NCBI GenBank assembly: GCA_013115135.1
Contig: JABANP010000109.1
Coordinates: 1 to 64,000 of the forward strand
Reading direction: 5' to 3'
Source: Perkinsus olseni
Taxonomy: Eukaryota > Perkinsozoa > Perkinsida > Perkinsidae
DNA length: 64,000 nucleotides
Shown here piece after piece: positions 10,547 through 22,039 of this stretch. How positions within the stretch are numbered: position 1 is the first letter of the stretch; every line of letters begins with the position of its first letter. The notes beneath the pieces are model-generated. The model saw only the letters and a list, made by a program, of their open reading frames with translations, was not told the DNA's origin and did no database searches. The translations under genes and the position numbers were made by a program.

Positions 10547-11452
10547 CCTCGTCCCAGTGGTGCTGTATATTAACAGAAGGAGGGACTCTCTTCTACCGTC
10601 CTCGTCCCAGTGGTGCTGTATATTAACAGAAGGAGGGACTCTCTTCTACCGTCCTCGTCCCAGTGGTGCTGTATATTAACAGAAGGAGGGACTCTCTTCC
10701 ACCGTCCTCGTCCCAGTGGTGCTGTATATTAACAGAAGGAGGGACTCTCTTCCACCGTGCTCGTCCCAGTGGTGCTGTATATTAACAGAAGGAGGGACTC
10801 TCTTCCACCGTCCTCGTCCCAGTGGTGCTGTATATTAACAGAAGGAGGGACTCTCTTCCACCGTCCTCGTCCCAGTGGTGCTGTATATTAACAGAAGGAG
10901 GGACTCTCTTCCACCGTCCTCGTCCCAGTGGTGCTGTATATTAACAGAAGGAGGGACTCTCTTCCACCGTCCTCGTCCCAGTGGTGCTGTATATTAACAG
11001 AAGGAGGGACTCTCTTCCACCGTCCTCGTCCCAGTGGTGCTGTATATTAACAGAAGGAGGGACTCTCTTCCACCGTCCTCGTCCCAGTGGTGCTGTATAT
11101 TAACAGAAGGAGGGACTCTCTTCCACCGTCCTCGTCCCAGTGGTGCTGTATATTAACAGAAGGAGGGACTCTCTTCTCCGTCCTCGTCCCAGTGGTGCTG
11201 TATATTAACAGAAGGAGGGACTCTCTTCCACCGTCCTCGTCCCAGTGGTGCTGTATATTAACAGAAGGAGGGACTCTCTTCTACCGTCCTCGTCCCAGTG
11301 GTGCTGTATATTAACAGAAGGAGGGACTCTCTTCCACCGTCCTCGTCCCAGTGGTGCTGTATATTAACAGAAGGAGGGACTCTCTTCCACCGTCCTCGTC
11401 CCAGTGGTGCTGTATATTAACAGAAGGAGGGACTCTCTTCCACCGTCCTCGT
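10547..11452 (+). repeat. 53-bp tandem array, ~17 units
   Basis: The unit starts CCTCGTCCCAGTGGTGCTGT, continues ATATTAACAGAAGGAGGGAC and ends TCTCTTCCACCGT. Units are nearly identical, with TTCTACC/TTCCACC variants and one short unit near 11177. Array homogeneity implies recent expansion or gene conversion. There is no spacer between units, so it is not a CRISPR. Confidence 0.92.
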
Positions 11453-13590
11453 TTCAGCGTGCCACGACAATAGCCGAGGCTTCTCCTCGACTGCCCATCG
11501 GCCTGATCTGTGTGGGAGAGAGTGTGGGGAAAAACGTCCGGGGAAATTGGACGCGTATCTTCGCTATTGCGACACGGTTCTTTGCTTGCTAGACACGCGG
11601 GAAGTCGCGATCGATACTGGCCTTCGTGCAACCCAACATTGTCGTCTGCGATAGGAGCATTCTCCATATAGCGACGAAATGGACCAAAGATCAAGAACCC
11701 CCTGGATAGGTATGCGGATCCTGATCCACGGATCTGGGCGATGATCCGGGGGGGCACCATTGATCCGGCTCCGTGAACCAGATCACTCCAAGATCCGAAA
11801 AGTCCGATCCAGATCCCGCAATGACGATTCTGATCCGTGATTCTTGATCTTGAACCTTGATGCATGAGCCAGAATCTTGATCCACGATCCTGATACGTGA
11901 TTCGTGATCCAGATCACGGTTTATCCGGATTCTTGATTCCGATCCTTGATCCGTGAGACAAATTCGTGATCCGTGCTCCGTGGATCGCGGATCTGAGAAA
12001 TTCTCGGCCTCGTTGAGAAATTCCTGTGATCCATGATCCACTAACTCAGTGGATCGAAGTAGGTTATCCGAATCATTCAAAGGTACGAGTGCATGATCCG
12101 AAAATCGTCTCACTCACAGAATCACTGTGCTTTACCGTGTTACAGAGGCCCGATCCTGTTACGGCGCCATTCCTTAGCGGTACCCTCAAGTTGATCCGAC
12201 CCTTGACCTCCCTGGGTCAGGGTTGTCGATTTCCATGAAATCGCGAAACGATTTCCGAAATTCGAATTTCATAGTGAAATTTCAATGAAATTCGTTTCAT
12301 TATCGGAAAATGCGAATTTGTCGATCCGTCGCACGGCGACGGATCATTCTTCCCTACCCCTTAGGCTCCTCGGGGTTCCTGGGGCAGGAACGCTTGTAGA
12401 CATTGTCTATTCACGACGCCTCGTGTAGTATCTCAGTCTCCTTCGTTAAAAAGTTGCCAATGGCAACTTGCCATTGCCGACCAGTCATTTATGAGTCAGC
12501 ATTGGTGGCTAGCCAATGGTGATGTGAGTGATATATAATGCAATATCGGGAAGGTTTCATTTATTACATACTGCCACAGTATTGCCTCGTGGAATGAATA
12601 AGCCCTGCAATGAAAGTTCCCGGGTACAATAACACGTAGGTAGAGTGCTCTACTAGAGCTGAAAACCGTAGAAAGTCGTCTTAGCAGGTCAAACCAACCG
12701 CGCACGCCCGTCCGATCGATTTACTTTATTCGCTCCCGAGACCCTAAAACCGTGTTTGAAAGCCTCGTTTTCAACGTTGACGACCGTTCTACGAATATTA
12801 GGATCGCTACACGAGTGATATTGCATTGTATTCGATCATTTTGTGTCTTTTTCGTAATTTCCACTCGAACAGTAAGGACATGTCTCAACATGTCGTCGAC
12901 GGTGAGGATAGAACCGGAATCGATCTCTTATCCGACAGACGATCTAACCTGCCGGGCTGTTTAGCCCGACACCGATCGAAACGCCACGAATGAGCCGCCA
13001 AGAGAGCCAGACTCGCATTTTACCTAACCGTGCCCAATTCTAAGGCCTACGTGCTCCGATCCGTGGGACCTGATCCGTCGACTCCCTCAGCTGAGTCATA
13101 AACAAGTATTGTGATCCTCAAATACGAGATCCACGTGCGATCTGATCCACGGATAGTGATTCGGATCTGTGGATCACCCACTCGATCGTGATGAACGGTA
13201 CTCGAGACAAAACTTAGGAAAATAGTGGAAAGAATCAAGACCTGATCCATCCGTCTGATTTTTTCTCAAGATCAGCCGTGGACCAGGATCCACATACCTA
13301 CCCTGAAGTACCTGAGAATCACAACGTATGATCAACAAAGCGATACCGTGAAATACGGATTTCATAGTAAACATCACGAATAAGGATTGGTCGCGTCACC
13401 GGGAATCCCGGTCCGGGATATCCTGTGTGTCCTCGATCCTCCACTATCTCTCAATAAATCAGTAATGAGTATGCAAATAAAGAAAAATGTCAACTGGCTC
13501 CAACACGAATCATAATTTAATCGCATCATAGCATGATCGACTGACTGGAATACTGTTGCTTCTCTTTTGTTGCTCATAGTCAACTCAAGG
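11453..13590. repeat. GATCC-rich degenerate repeat region
   Basis: 11705-12080 and 13040-13300 are dense in TGATCCRTGATYC-like words, an old satellite. Between them lies different sequence that starts at 12218 with CAGGGTTGTCG, identical to the left terminus of the element at 39014. I cannot find its other end, so it may be a broken element that split the satellite. 12236-12310 is rich in GAAATTTC palindromes. No gene. Confidence 0.55.
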
Positions 13591-13990
13591 CGAGAAGGAG
13601 TGTTAAGTCTTCTACTTTCCTAAGCTTCGTCTTGAGGGGAATCAGCTATGCACGCATACACAGGACGATCGGCGCATAATGAGTAGCAAATACGTACGTG
13701 ACCATCACCCGCTCAGTAGAATTGCAGCTGCGCAGTACGCGTGCTTAGACCTCCAGTCGAGGTCCTCGACTGAGAGAACTCAATGCAGAGGCAAGTGAGA
13801 CGAGACAGATGGGGTACTGAGATTCTCAGATATAATATTTTACCATCGTGCCCCCTCGCTCTTTGTGGCAAGAAGGTGAACGTTGTACTCAGTGTCAAGA
13901 AGAAGCGTCACGGACAGAATCGCGTCACGGCTTTGCGTTCGCGTGAGGAAGAACCTCCACAACGGAGCTTCTAGTATAATACGAGCGTCT
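13591..13990. other. Intergenic; dispersed ATGCACGCATACACA repeat
   Basis: About 13590-13690 matches the repeat family also seen near 2930, 20600 and 29225. The rest shows nothing recognisable apart from a hairpin near 13750 (CTCCAGTCGAGG-TCCTCGACTGAG). Confidence 0.5.
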
Positions 13991-13993
13991 TTT

Positions 13994-15926
13994 TCAAGAA
14001 AGGGCTAGCTTATCGAAGTAGTTGGTGACGACCGTCTTGTGGGCGGGGTCGTAGTAAAATTGCAGGTTGAATCTGAAGAGTAGCCTCGAGTAGGGCGCCG
14101 AGTAGTAGCTCATGTTAAGAAGATACCCGCCGGGAGCCTCAGCGAGCTCTAGTTGAGTGTAACCAGAGTTGTACACGAAGGTGCTCGGCGGTTTTGCAGA
14201 AACGATGTACTGGCCAAATCTGTGAGCCTCATAGTGAGCAGACAAGTGCACTTCGTAAGGAGGCGATGCACGATATTCGCCTGAGGGAAGCTTGTTCCCA
14301 TCGGAATCGCGGAGGGCACGCGAAGATTTTGCCGGCTCAGTCTGGCAGTCAGCGTCCAGAGAAAGAGATCGCTGACATTGCTCCGTAGTGAGCGTGTACA
14401 GAATCTTCTCTTCCGCGTCGACCACATTGATGGTATCTTTCTTTCCAGCATCGACCACTAGACGGACGCGAAGCTCGACATTGGGGAATGGATGGTCGTT
14501 CTCAGTGAAGCCTTGACGCTTCAGAGAAATCTCGCCGTCCCTCTTCACGCTCACATCATCATACCCTATAGCAGGGTCGTTGGTTTCGCAATAAATATTT
14601 GTTTCCTTCCGAAGGAAATTAGGAAAAATTCCAATGGAAGAAAAGTCGAGGAAAAAATTTAAAAAAGTGGAAAAAAACTGCTTTTTCGGCCTTTTTGATG
14701 ACTTTTTATCTGCTACTCGTCAGTGCATGCTAGTGACCAAAAAGATGTCCGAATCTATCAAGAGCATCATGCCTGTGGCTATGGAGCTGACTAGACTGAC
14801 AATGCAGAGAAATGATGCGTTATGAATTGAACCTGGGACCTACAAGCTGACGAATCGTCAGTGACGATTATCTTGCAAGTTGCATGTAATACGGTCGATC
14901 GTACTACGGGTCGGGACTCACAGCTAAGCTGAAGGATGATCCTCAGGGGTTCTGTCACACGCTTCTAACCTGACTGGTTGAGTCGGGTAGCTAAAGCTGT
15001 CTCATCTTTGTTGGGAGTCCAACGGACAATAGTCGGTCGCGGATAAATGGAAGCTCGTATTACGAGTCTCGTGAGTTCTAGGTCGATATCGTCCGAATGT
15101 CATTCGCCGAATGATAAGACTGACGAATCATTCGGCGAATGATAAGATATTCGCACACTTTCGCGGGTGACATAAATTTGATCCTGGTCGCCGACGAGTC
15201 GTCGGCGAACCTTTCAGCCGATAGTAGTGAGGCCCTCACTGTGAGGGCGATGATCGCCGGGCGATCTGCTTTTCAGGCCCTCATCCAACAGTGGACCGCT
15301 GTCTGTCGGAGCCTCTCTCCACTGGAGAGTCTAAAGCTTCAGCACGCGGTTGCGCTCGTGCTGCGGGGGAAAGGCAAGAAGAGCAAGACTGCAAGAATTT
15401 CAAAAAAGAGCGCAGTCACTGAGTTACCGTGAATTAATCACAGCAACCAGAATCAAAGATGGTCAGTAATCTGGTGGAATAGCCGAACCTGCCGGCAGGG
15501 TTATACACGAGGATTGGCGGACCTTTGGTCCGCCACGCTCGGCGCGACTTGAAAATAAATTTCCTATTTTTTTCCTTTATTTCCCATATTTTTCCTTTTT
15601 TTCCTATTTATTTCAATTCGAGAAATAAAGTCGGACTTTCTTTCCGTGGACCAACGACCCTGCCCTATAGTGAGCGAGTGGAAGTTTCGGGAGTTGTAAC
15701 AAAGTGTAGCGCTGCTCGTAGAGTCGTCGTAGTCGAAAGTGATGCAGGCATACAAGGCGGGCGTACGGAACGCCACTTGTTGCAGCCCACAGTATTTTCC
15801 CTTCGTGAGAGACTCAGCCACTGGGAACAGGACACAGGCAACCGCGAAGAGTTGGGTGAAGAGCATCGATTGAGATCGACGAAACTTTACTGAGCAGAGA
15901 ATTAACGAGTGGGACCCCAATCGCAA
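13994..15926 (-). pseudogene. Secreted YCG-family protein, split by a TIR element
   Basis: The N-terminal part (15926 to 15663) has a signal peptide (FTQLFAVACVLFPVAES) followed by the family start KYCGLQQV, then YACITFDYD. The C-terminal part (14571 to 13994) continues with DDVSVKRDGEISLKRQGFTE and ends FDKLALS. It parallels the intact paralogue at 18861-19712 along its length. A 1091-bp element sits exactly between them, inside the codons for TIGYD. Removing the element and one 8-bp duplication rejoins the frame with no other lesion visible, so the insertion is recent or the element is removed from RNA. Function of the family is unknown; the signal peptide says secreted or surface. Flanks resemble those of the 19712 gene, so the pair arose by local duplication. 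Confidence 0.75.
14572..15662. mobile_element. hAT-like non-autonomous TIR element (CAGGGTCG type)
   Basis: The ends are perfect 13-bp inverted repeats, CAGGGTCGTTGGT and its complement. An exact 8-bp duplication CCCTATAG flanks it at 14564-14571 and 15663-15670. The empty site is preserved in the paralogue near 19460 (CATACCCTATAGTGAGCG). Subterminal zones are rich in GGAAAAA/TTTTTCC. Length 1091 bp with no transposase; the open frames inside (for example 15139-15432) have no recognised domain. The 8-bp duplication and CAG termini suggest hAT. A tRNA-box-like sequence lies near 14830 on the minus strand. Confidence 0.88.
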
Positions 15927-18570
15927 CAGCCGAGGGGCTATTCGGGAGTGAACTCAAGTTCACTTGAACTCACTACATTGCTGTGGGCTCGACATAGACC
16001 TCGAGGGTAGTGTACACCGAACGATAGTTCAAAAGCCAAGTAGTGTCAAGTACCCAAGCATCGTGGTAGGCATTTGGCGTAGCGTTAGGGTGGCAGTTAA
16101 TGAAATTTGGCGTCGCTCCGCCTGTATGTCGCGTGCTCGCGATGTCTGCGTGCTTACGCGTATGTGGCATTGTCTGCAGAGCGCTATGCGCTTGCGTGCC
16201 GCCCGTGGTACAGGCTAAGAAGGGTTGGATTCAGCGGTACTTCTTCAAGTTTCCGTCGTTTTTAGAGCATCTTTTCAGACACCCTGGCGTGGTCATTTGG
16301 ATCGCGTGAAGTAGTTACTTCCGTTATTGATACTGAGTCACCGGATCATTCTAGTAGATCTCCTTTCGAGGTAACGATAGTTTCATCTTGAAGTCACTTG
16401 GGTGTCCCGAGTCTGACACGAGCTCCGCTATGTAGAACTTACTATTACATCTGAGAGAAAGCGAGCTCAGGCACCAAAGTCAGCAAGACCATCCAGAGCT
16501 GTCAGTCAGTGCGGCCTGGCTCCTGTTGAACTGCCGTTCGCGAAGGCCAGGTTTTCGGGCGCGCACGCACGAATTTCGCTGGCCTATCATTCGCTGCATC
16601 GTGCAGCCTGTATGGAACAGTTGCAGCCCATCGGCTGAAATGGATAGAAGAAGAAGCTTTAATTCCCATTATACTCAATCCTATGTCCATCCCTGGTGTT
16701 GTTGAGTCAACCAGTGCGGGTCTTACTACTAACACCAGGGAGAGGTTTGCTCGTGACGTGCTGATCCAGCCGCGTACTAACGTACGCGACTCGCGTAACG
16801 CGAGGGCAGAGGCGTGGGGAACTTCCTTTCCGGCAGAACTGTCGGGGGAGTCGTAGGAGCACCAAGAATAGTAGGACTAGTCCCCGATTGACGAACGCGA
16901 TAGGCTGGAAAAGGCAATATATGAAATTTCCATAATAAAAAAGGGCAACTACGAGAATAGCTAACTCGTGAAGATCGATCAACCTCCTATTTGCACGCAT
17001 AAACATTGGCACGCCGAACCTGAACGGCTCTACTAGCAACTCTAACAAGAACAAGCGACTCTACCCCTTCGATGTAACATCTTGGTCGTTCTCGAGAGCC
17101 TAGCCAGGTACCACATCGCGGAGAACTACAGTACGAGGTAGGTAGATGTGAAATCTTCCATGTCCAAAGGCTGTGACGCTCCTATGCACTGCATAGGAGC
17201 GTCAGGTATGCAGGGACAGCATCCTAGTCAGACGAGGGGAAGACCGGGCTGCCCGTTTGTGATCGGAGGGCTGTTACGCTCCGTCTATGTTTATGCGTGC
17301 AGATTAGTCTGGGCAATAGCTCTTTCATAAGATCCATCTCACAAGCTCCCTGTGGCCTTGTGTTCCACGTATGAGTATGTGTAGATCAACATGTTGCGCG
17401 TAGCGTAAAATAGCGGTGCGCCCGGGAGTTGATCTTTGTGCGTGCAAATGTGTACACAACCGTTTCGTCGACCGCCTCGGGTGTCGCGTTTCTTATGGCC
17501 AAGGAACTCGGCATATATTCGTGTCTCACTTAGATTTGTGCCTCTCTGACATGACTCTTTTTCGAACCCACCCTCTACCACCCGGGAGGAGACCGGATAC
17601 CGCCACTTCATTGCGCGTCGAGCGTCACTCGGACAGCCGTGAAAGAGCTACCATCGTGAGCGATTCGATGGAAATGCTCTACGTGGCGTTCACGCCCACG
17701 CTGCTCTAGGATGACTCATCCGATTAGTGCACGGTCCTCGGCCTCGTGTTACGCAGTTATGACGGTTCAGGCATTTCCACCGTCACTCCTGCGTTCCACC
17801 TCTCCCAAACTCCCGGGAAGTAAAGCGGCTTTTAAGAACTATACAACAAGGATCTGCCTGCTCCTGTCGGCCAGTTTTCAGCTGCGACAGATCGATTGTT
17901 CACTTTTTCCTCAGAAAAGGACCTCCATCGCGCATGTCATCCTTTATTCTGATGTTTCCAACGGTTGGAGACTCCAACCCGAACTCCAACGGTTGCAGTC
18001 GAGCAGGCCATTCGTCCCGCCAAACGGCAGCCATTAGTAGCCGTTCGACGGCTCCTAATGTTGGTTCCCAATCAGCTCTATCGGTTGACGCCTTACGTAC
18101 TGCCGATGTTTTGGTATGGTGATCGCCACCGGCCGGTCCCACCGGCGGCTCGCCGCGACCAAGCGCTCAATTTGGCAAGCTCAGGTTGAAGAAGAGGCAT
18201 TCGAGTGTCTCTCCTCGAGATGCCGAGAAAATTCTCATCCGACGATTTTACCATCCCAACGTCTCAACCTGTCCTTCCTCCCTTATCGTCTGAGTTGCCA
18301 TACAGTGCTTAGAATGGCGAACGAGAATCTCATCACTAGATCAGTATGGTACGCCAACGGCATCCCACGGTAAACTGCGAAAAATTCTTGCATTTGAAGT
18401 ACTCGAGTCAGATTCGAGGAGAGTGAGAGATGAGTCGTAGGTGCGGCAGGGTTGCCTCTGAGAGAATCTCACGCCGCTTTTCTAGCAAAGCGTCGCACAA
18501 GCGACCGATTCAACGTCTCAGAGAGCTTCAGGAAGAAGATCAATCTGCGCTCAGTCAGTCATCAAGAGCG
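15927..18570. other. Intergenic, no supported gene
   Basis: 16000-16200 resembles the upstream flank of the 19712 gene (duplication). A minus-strand open frame at 17054-16707 is hydrophobic (ELAILVVALFYYGNFIYCLF) but has no family match. 17174-17204 is a perfect 31-bp hairpin (TGACGCTCCTATGCA arms, one-base loop). Nothing else supported. Confidence 0.4.
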
Positions 18571-18650
18571 GGGTTCTCTGGCCGAGTGGCAAGTCGACTG
18601 GACAACTCAAGACGCGGGTGATGATGATACTGCTGAGGTTCTCTAGAATG
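18571..18650 (+). tRNA. tRNA-Leu-like relic
   Basis: GGTTCTCTGGCCGAGTGG is typical of a type II (Leu/Ser) tRNA 5' half, and ACTCAAGA fits a CAA anticodon loop. The stems do not pair well and the B box is poor (GAGGTTCTCTAG), so it is at best a pseudogene. Confidence 0.3.
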
Positions 18651-18860
18651 TGTCTTCGAAGACACTGATCATGACTTAACCTCACATTGTGAGGTCATCG
18701 ACGATTCCACCTTATGCTTAGTAACATGATTAGCAAGAAGGTGAACCGAGTATTACAAAAAAAGCTGTGAGCACAGCATGGTGTAACCAGTCATGCGTAC
18801 GCATGCGGTTCACAAAGGAAGCTCTTCACTGGAGCTTCCAGCGCAAGACAAGCGCGTCGT

Positions 18861-19712
18861 TCAGGAACGAAATAGTTCATCCAGAAACGTGGTACCGGTC
18901 GGGTTGTCGACATATGAGACAAACAGCTTATCCGAATCTGCGTCGTAGAAAAAAGTCACGTGGAATTTGAACAGCGGTCTTGATTGAGTTAAGTAGAAGC
19001 TAGTCGCGTCCAGAGTAAAGCCGAGGGGAAGCTTGCTGAGTTCCAGCCGAGTAGCACCAGACTTGTACTCGAAGGGAGTCGAAGATTTCCCAGAAACCAC
19101 ATACTGGCCGAGCCTGCGAACTTCGTAGTCGGCGGAGAAGCGCACGTCGTGAGTAGGACGGAAAGAGTGGTCATATTCCCCTGAAGGAACGGGGCTGCTG
19201 TTGTCGACCCCTTGAAGGGCTCGCGAAGAGTTTACCGGCTTCGTCTGGCAGTTAGCTCTCAGAGAAGCGGCCCGTTGGCATTGCTCGGTAGTGAGCGTGT
19301 ACAGAATCTCTCCATCCGCGTCGAACATATTGATGGTATCTTTCTTTTCAGCATCGACCACTAGACGGACGCGAAGCTCGACGTTGGGGAACGGATGGTC
19401 GTTTTCAGTGAAGCCTTGACGCTTCAGAGAAACCTCACCGTCTTCCTTCACGCTCACTTCATCATACCCTATAGTGAGCGAGTGGTCATCGAGGGAGTTG
19501 TAACCAAGGGTAGCACTGCTCGTGGAGTCGTAGTCGAAGATAATGCAAGCATAGAAGGCGGGTTTAAAAAACCCCACCTGTTGCAGCCCACAGTATTTTT
19601 TCTCGGGTGTGAGAGACTCAACCTTCACTGAGAACAGGACGCAGGCAATCGCGAAGAGTTGGGTGAAGAATATCGATTGGGATCGACAAAACGTTACTGA
19701 GCAGAGAATCAA
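18861..19712 (-). CDS. Secreted YCG-family protein (intact, 283 aa)
   Basis: Single open frame. The N-terminus is a signal peptide (FFTQLFAIACVLFSVKVES). The mature region opens KKYCGLQQVGF, then FYACIIFDYD, with conserved EVSLKRQGFTENDHPFPNVE in the middle. A Cys pair lies in EQCQRAASLRANC and there are several beta-strand-like stretches later. No catalytic motif or membrane anchor is visible after the signal peptide. It is the best-preserved close relative of the split copy at 13994-15926 and a distant relative of 28231-29025 and 34853-36720. I chose the first Met (MILCSV) because no Met occurs nearer the hydrophobic core. Role unknown; a secreted, multi-copy, diverging family in a protist may act at the host or environment interface, which is inference. 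Confidence 0.75.
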   Translation of the reverse strand: MILCSVTFCRSQSIFFTQLFAIACVLFSVKVESLTPEKKYCGLQQVGFFKPAFYACIIFDYDSTSSATLGYNSLDDHSLTIGYDEVSVKEDGEVSLKRQGFTENDHPFPNVELRVRLVVDAEKKDTINMFDADGEILYTLTTEQCQRAASLRANCQTKPVNSSRALQGVDNSSPVPSGEYDHSFRPTHDVRFSADYEVRRLGQYVVSGKSSTPFEYKSGATRLELSKLPLGFTLDATSFYLTQSRPLFKFHVTFFYDADSDKLFVSYVDNPTGTTFLDELFRS

Positions 19713-21380
19713 CGAGTGGGACCTCAGCGTTGCCGGAAGCTCCTCTTCAGCACAGCCGAGGAGTTATTCGAGAATATATTGTCATGCGGCATCACTGTAT
19801 GGCATACAGTGTATGCAATGTATCGGGTTCGAGTGCTTGACTCGTGCACTCGAACCCGATACCGTGCTGTGGGGTCGAGGAAGAACTCGAGGAGGATGTA
19901 AAGGTAGTCGAGGTTCAGAAAAAAGAGCTATGCTCAGCTTAACTGCTCATAGCGGAAAGAACGCATGCGCTTGCACGCCCCCTGTAAGGTACACGGGATG
20001 CAAGCCTGGAACTGGTGGGTCACCAGAGGGGATATGCCCTCTCGTTGAAGGCAGTTGTCACGATAGTCCAATAGCTGAGTTAAGGGATAGCTCCTTACTT
20101 GTCCACCATAGCCATTATTGCTGGTATCATAGGTTCGCCTAGGGGACGCCTGACTGTCCCGAGTGTGACCCTGGCGGCCAGGGCCTGGCCGCGCTGTGTA
20201 CAATCTCCCATCACGTCCTGGGGGCGGCGAACTAAGTTCGGACTCGCACCTCACCTTGTACTCGATACTTTGAAATTCCCGGGACTGCCGGTCTCCACGT
20301 ACGGTCCTTCTTCTTAGTTCGCGTCTACGAAGGTCAAGGAGGGGGACACTTTCGATCGCGACTTAGCACGCATACTGACGTACGCGAGCGCAAGGACGGC
20401 GGAAAGATACAGAAGATTAAGACGTCTCCTTGTCCTGTATGCGTAGCTGTCCCGGCGCATTTCAACCGTTGAAATTCAACGCTGTCCATTCAATGGACTC
20501 CATTGGGATTCAGAATGATATAGTTCTAATGAGGGATCTGGTGCCTCGCGCAACTTACGTCAAGTTACTTGACTTGAAGTCACAATGTGTTGCTTCTCCG
20601 TTGTTGCTCGTAGTCAACATAAGTTTGGAGAGGTGCCAAAGCGTCTCTTTCCTCCTTAGCTAGCTCTCACGGGAGAATGAGCTATGCACGCATACACAGT
20701 GCGATCAGTGCATGACGAAATTCTCATGATGCTGAGATTAAACCTTAGAGATCCGGAGCGCATTGTGTGACTCTGCTCTGTCCGAGAGGATTGTACCGAG
20801 ACACTTAATGTGGCTAAGAAAATTCATTTCGTACTTGTCGCCGTGAAGCAAGAGTGGTAAAGCCGTGGGTAGATAGCCTTGCGGTACATCACTCGAGGCG
20901 CCTGACCTGACTTGACTTGAAGCGCAGCTTTCTAAACGTCATTCCATACCAGCGAGGTCAGCCACCCAACGGACTTTAGCAGCATCGGTCCCTCACCCTG
21001 TGCAAGCTACACCAATCTCAACTTTTGAAGCTACAGTAGCCGTTGTATACGTTGAACGTATACGTATTCTAACTAGGTAAATTCAGTCCAGGGCGGTGTT
21101 TTGGTCGTCATTGACGATTCATCAAATCTCATCAAATCTCATCAACTCCATTATTTCAGAGGCTAACAGTCACTGTTAAACAGTGTTCACGCTGAGCATG
21201 ATGTTCTCTAGGAGTGCTCGTTACTGAGGCAGTTGAGGAGAGTACAACACCTAGGCTGCCAACTCACGAAGACATCTGTTCAACATTTGCCGTCGACGAC
21301 GGCCCGTCGTGCAACATGCAATCACCGGCAGTTCCGGTCCGGCCCTCAGTCCAGATGGTAATATGGTATCGTTGGCAATT
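19713..21380. other. Intergenic with hairpins and dispersed repeats
   Basis: 19813-19860 holds a long hairpin whose arms contain GCACTCGAACCCGATA. 20600-20715 is a copy of the ATGCACGCATACACA repeat. No gene is recognised; 21214-21474 is open on the plus strand without motif. Confidence 0.4.
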
Positions 21381-21399
21381 ATTCATCGCCAGTGGCAAT

Positions 21400-21970
21400 T
21401 TCCAACGTGATCAAGCCCGGATTCTCGCTGGTCGTCCATCGAGCGAAGAGCGCCGGAAGTTAGTCTTTTTGTAGCCCGAACCCTCCGAAGGTTTGACAAC
21501 ACACGCTTGCTCGATAATAACGGGGCCAGGCGGGGGTGCAGGATTTGCTCGCATGAGAGTCTCGCAGCTTGTTGGATAATAACTCCCACCCTTTCTGGAG
21601 CGGCATGGCTCAATAGCATCATCGTCAGAGGGCTTGCGAGATGAGCCATCTGGACGCAGTTCATAACTTTGATCCAGTGACTCTCGTTCCAATCATCCAA
21701 ACTAACCTTCTTTAGATCCTATTTCGAGCAAAAAGCGCCAAAAGAGTAGACCACTCTACCACTAGGAGTAGCCAACCTGAGACCCACGGTTTGACCATAG
21801 AGGCTAAACCGACCAAAGCCAAGCATAGCCAGAAGTATATCATGAGGGTTCCCGAGCTTTCTGAGAGCCTCCTCATTGAACTGGTCGCCATCAGACGTCG
21901 GGCTCGTTGTAACCAGTACCGAGTCCAGGAAGTTGAATCTGGATGATGCACCATGTCACGAGTCACGAAG
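21400..21970 (-). pseudogene. Fragment of unknown protein-coding gene
   Basis: The minus strand at about 21965-21720 reads DQFNEEALRKLGNPHDILLA, then FGRFSLYGQTVGLRLATPSG and ends FGAFCSK followed by a stop. This has the amphipathic, glycine-rich look of a real C-terminus, but no N-terminal exon is evident. A second open stretch follows at 21692-21411 in another frame (SGYKKTNFRRSS near its end). Family not recognised; a decayed gene or an unresolved spliced gene. Confidence 0.35.
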
Positions 21971-22039
21971 TTCACCGAGGTCTCATGATCGGTGAACTTC
22001 GTTGCCCAAAGTGACAGCAGCGTCGGCACTGACGAATCG

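Noticed and set aside
10547..11452. CRISPR-like regular repeats
   Set aside because: Units are directly abutting 53-bp copies with no unique spacers, in a eukaryotic context: a minisatellite.
11311..11865. 184-aa minus-strand ORF
   Set aside because: Half lies in the 53-bp array and half in GATCC-rich repeats; no family features.
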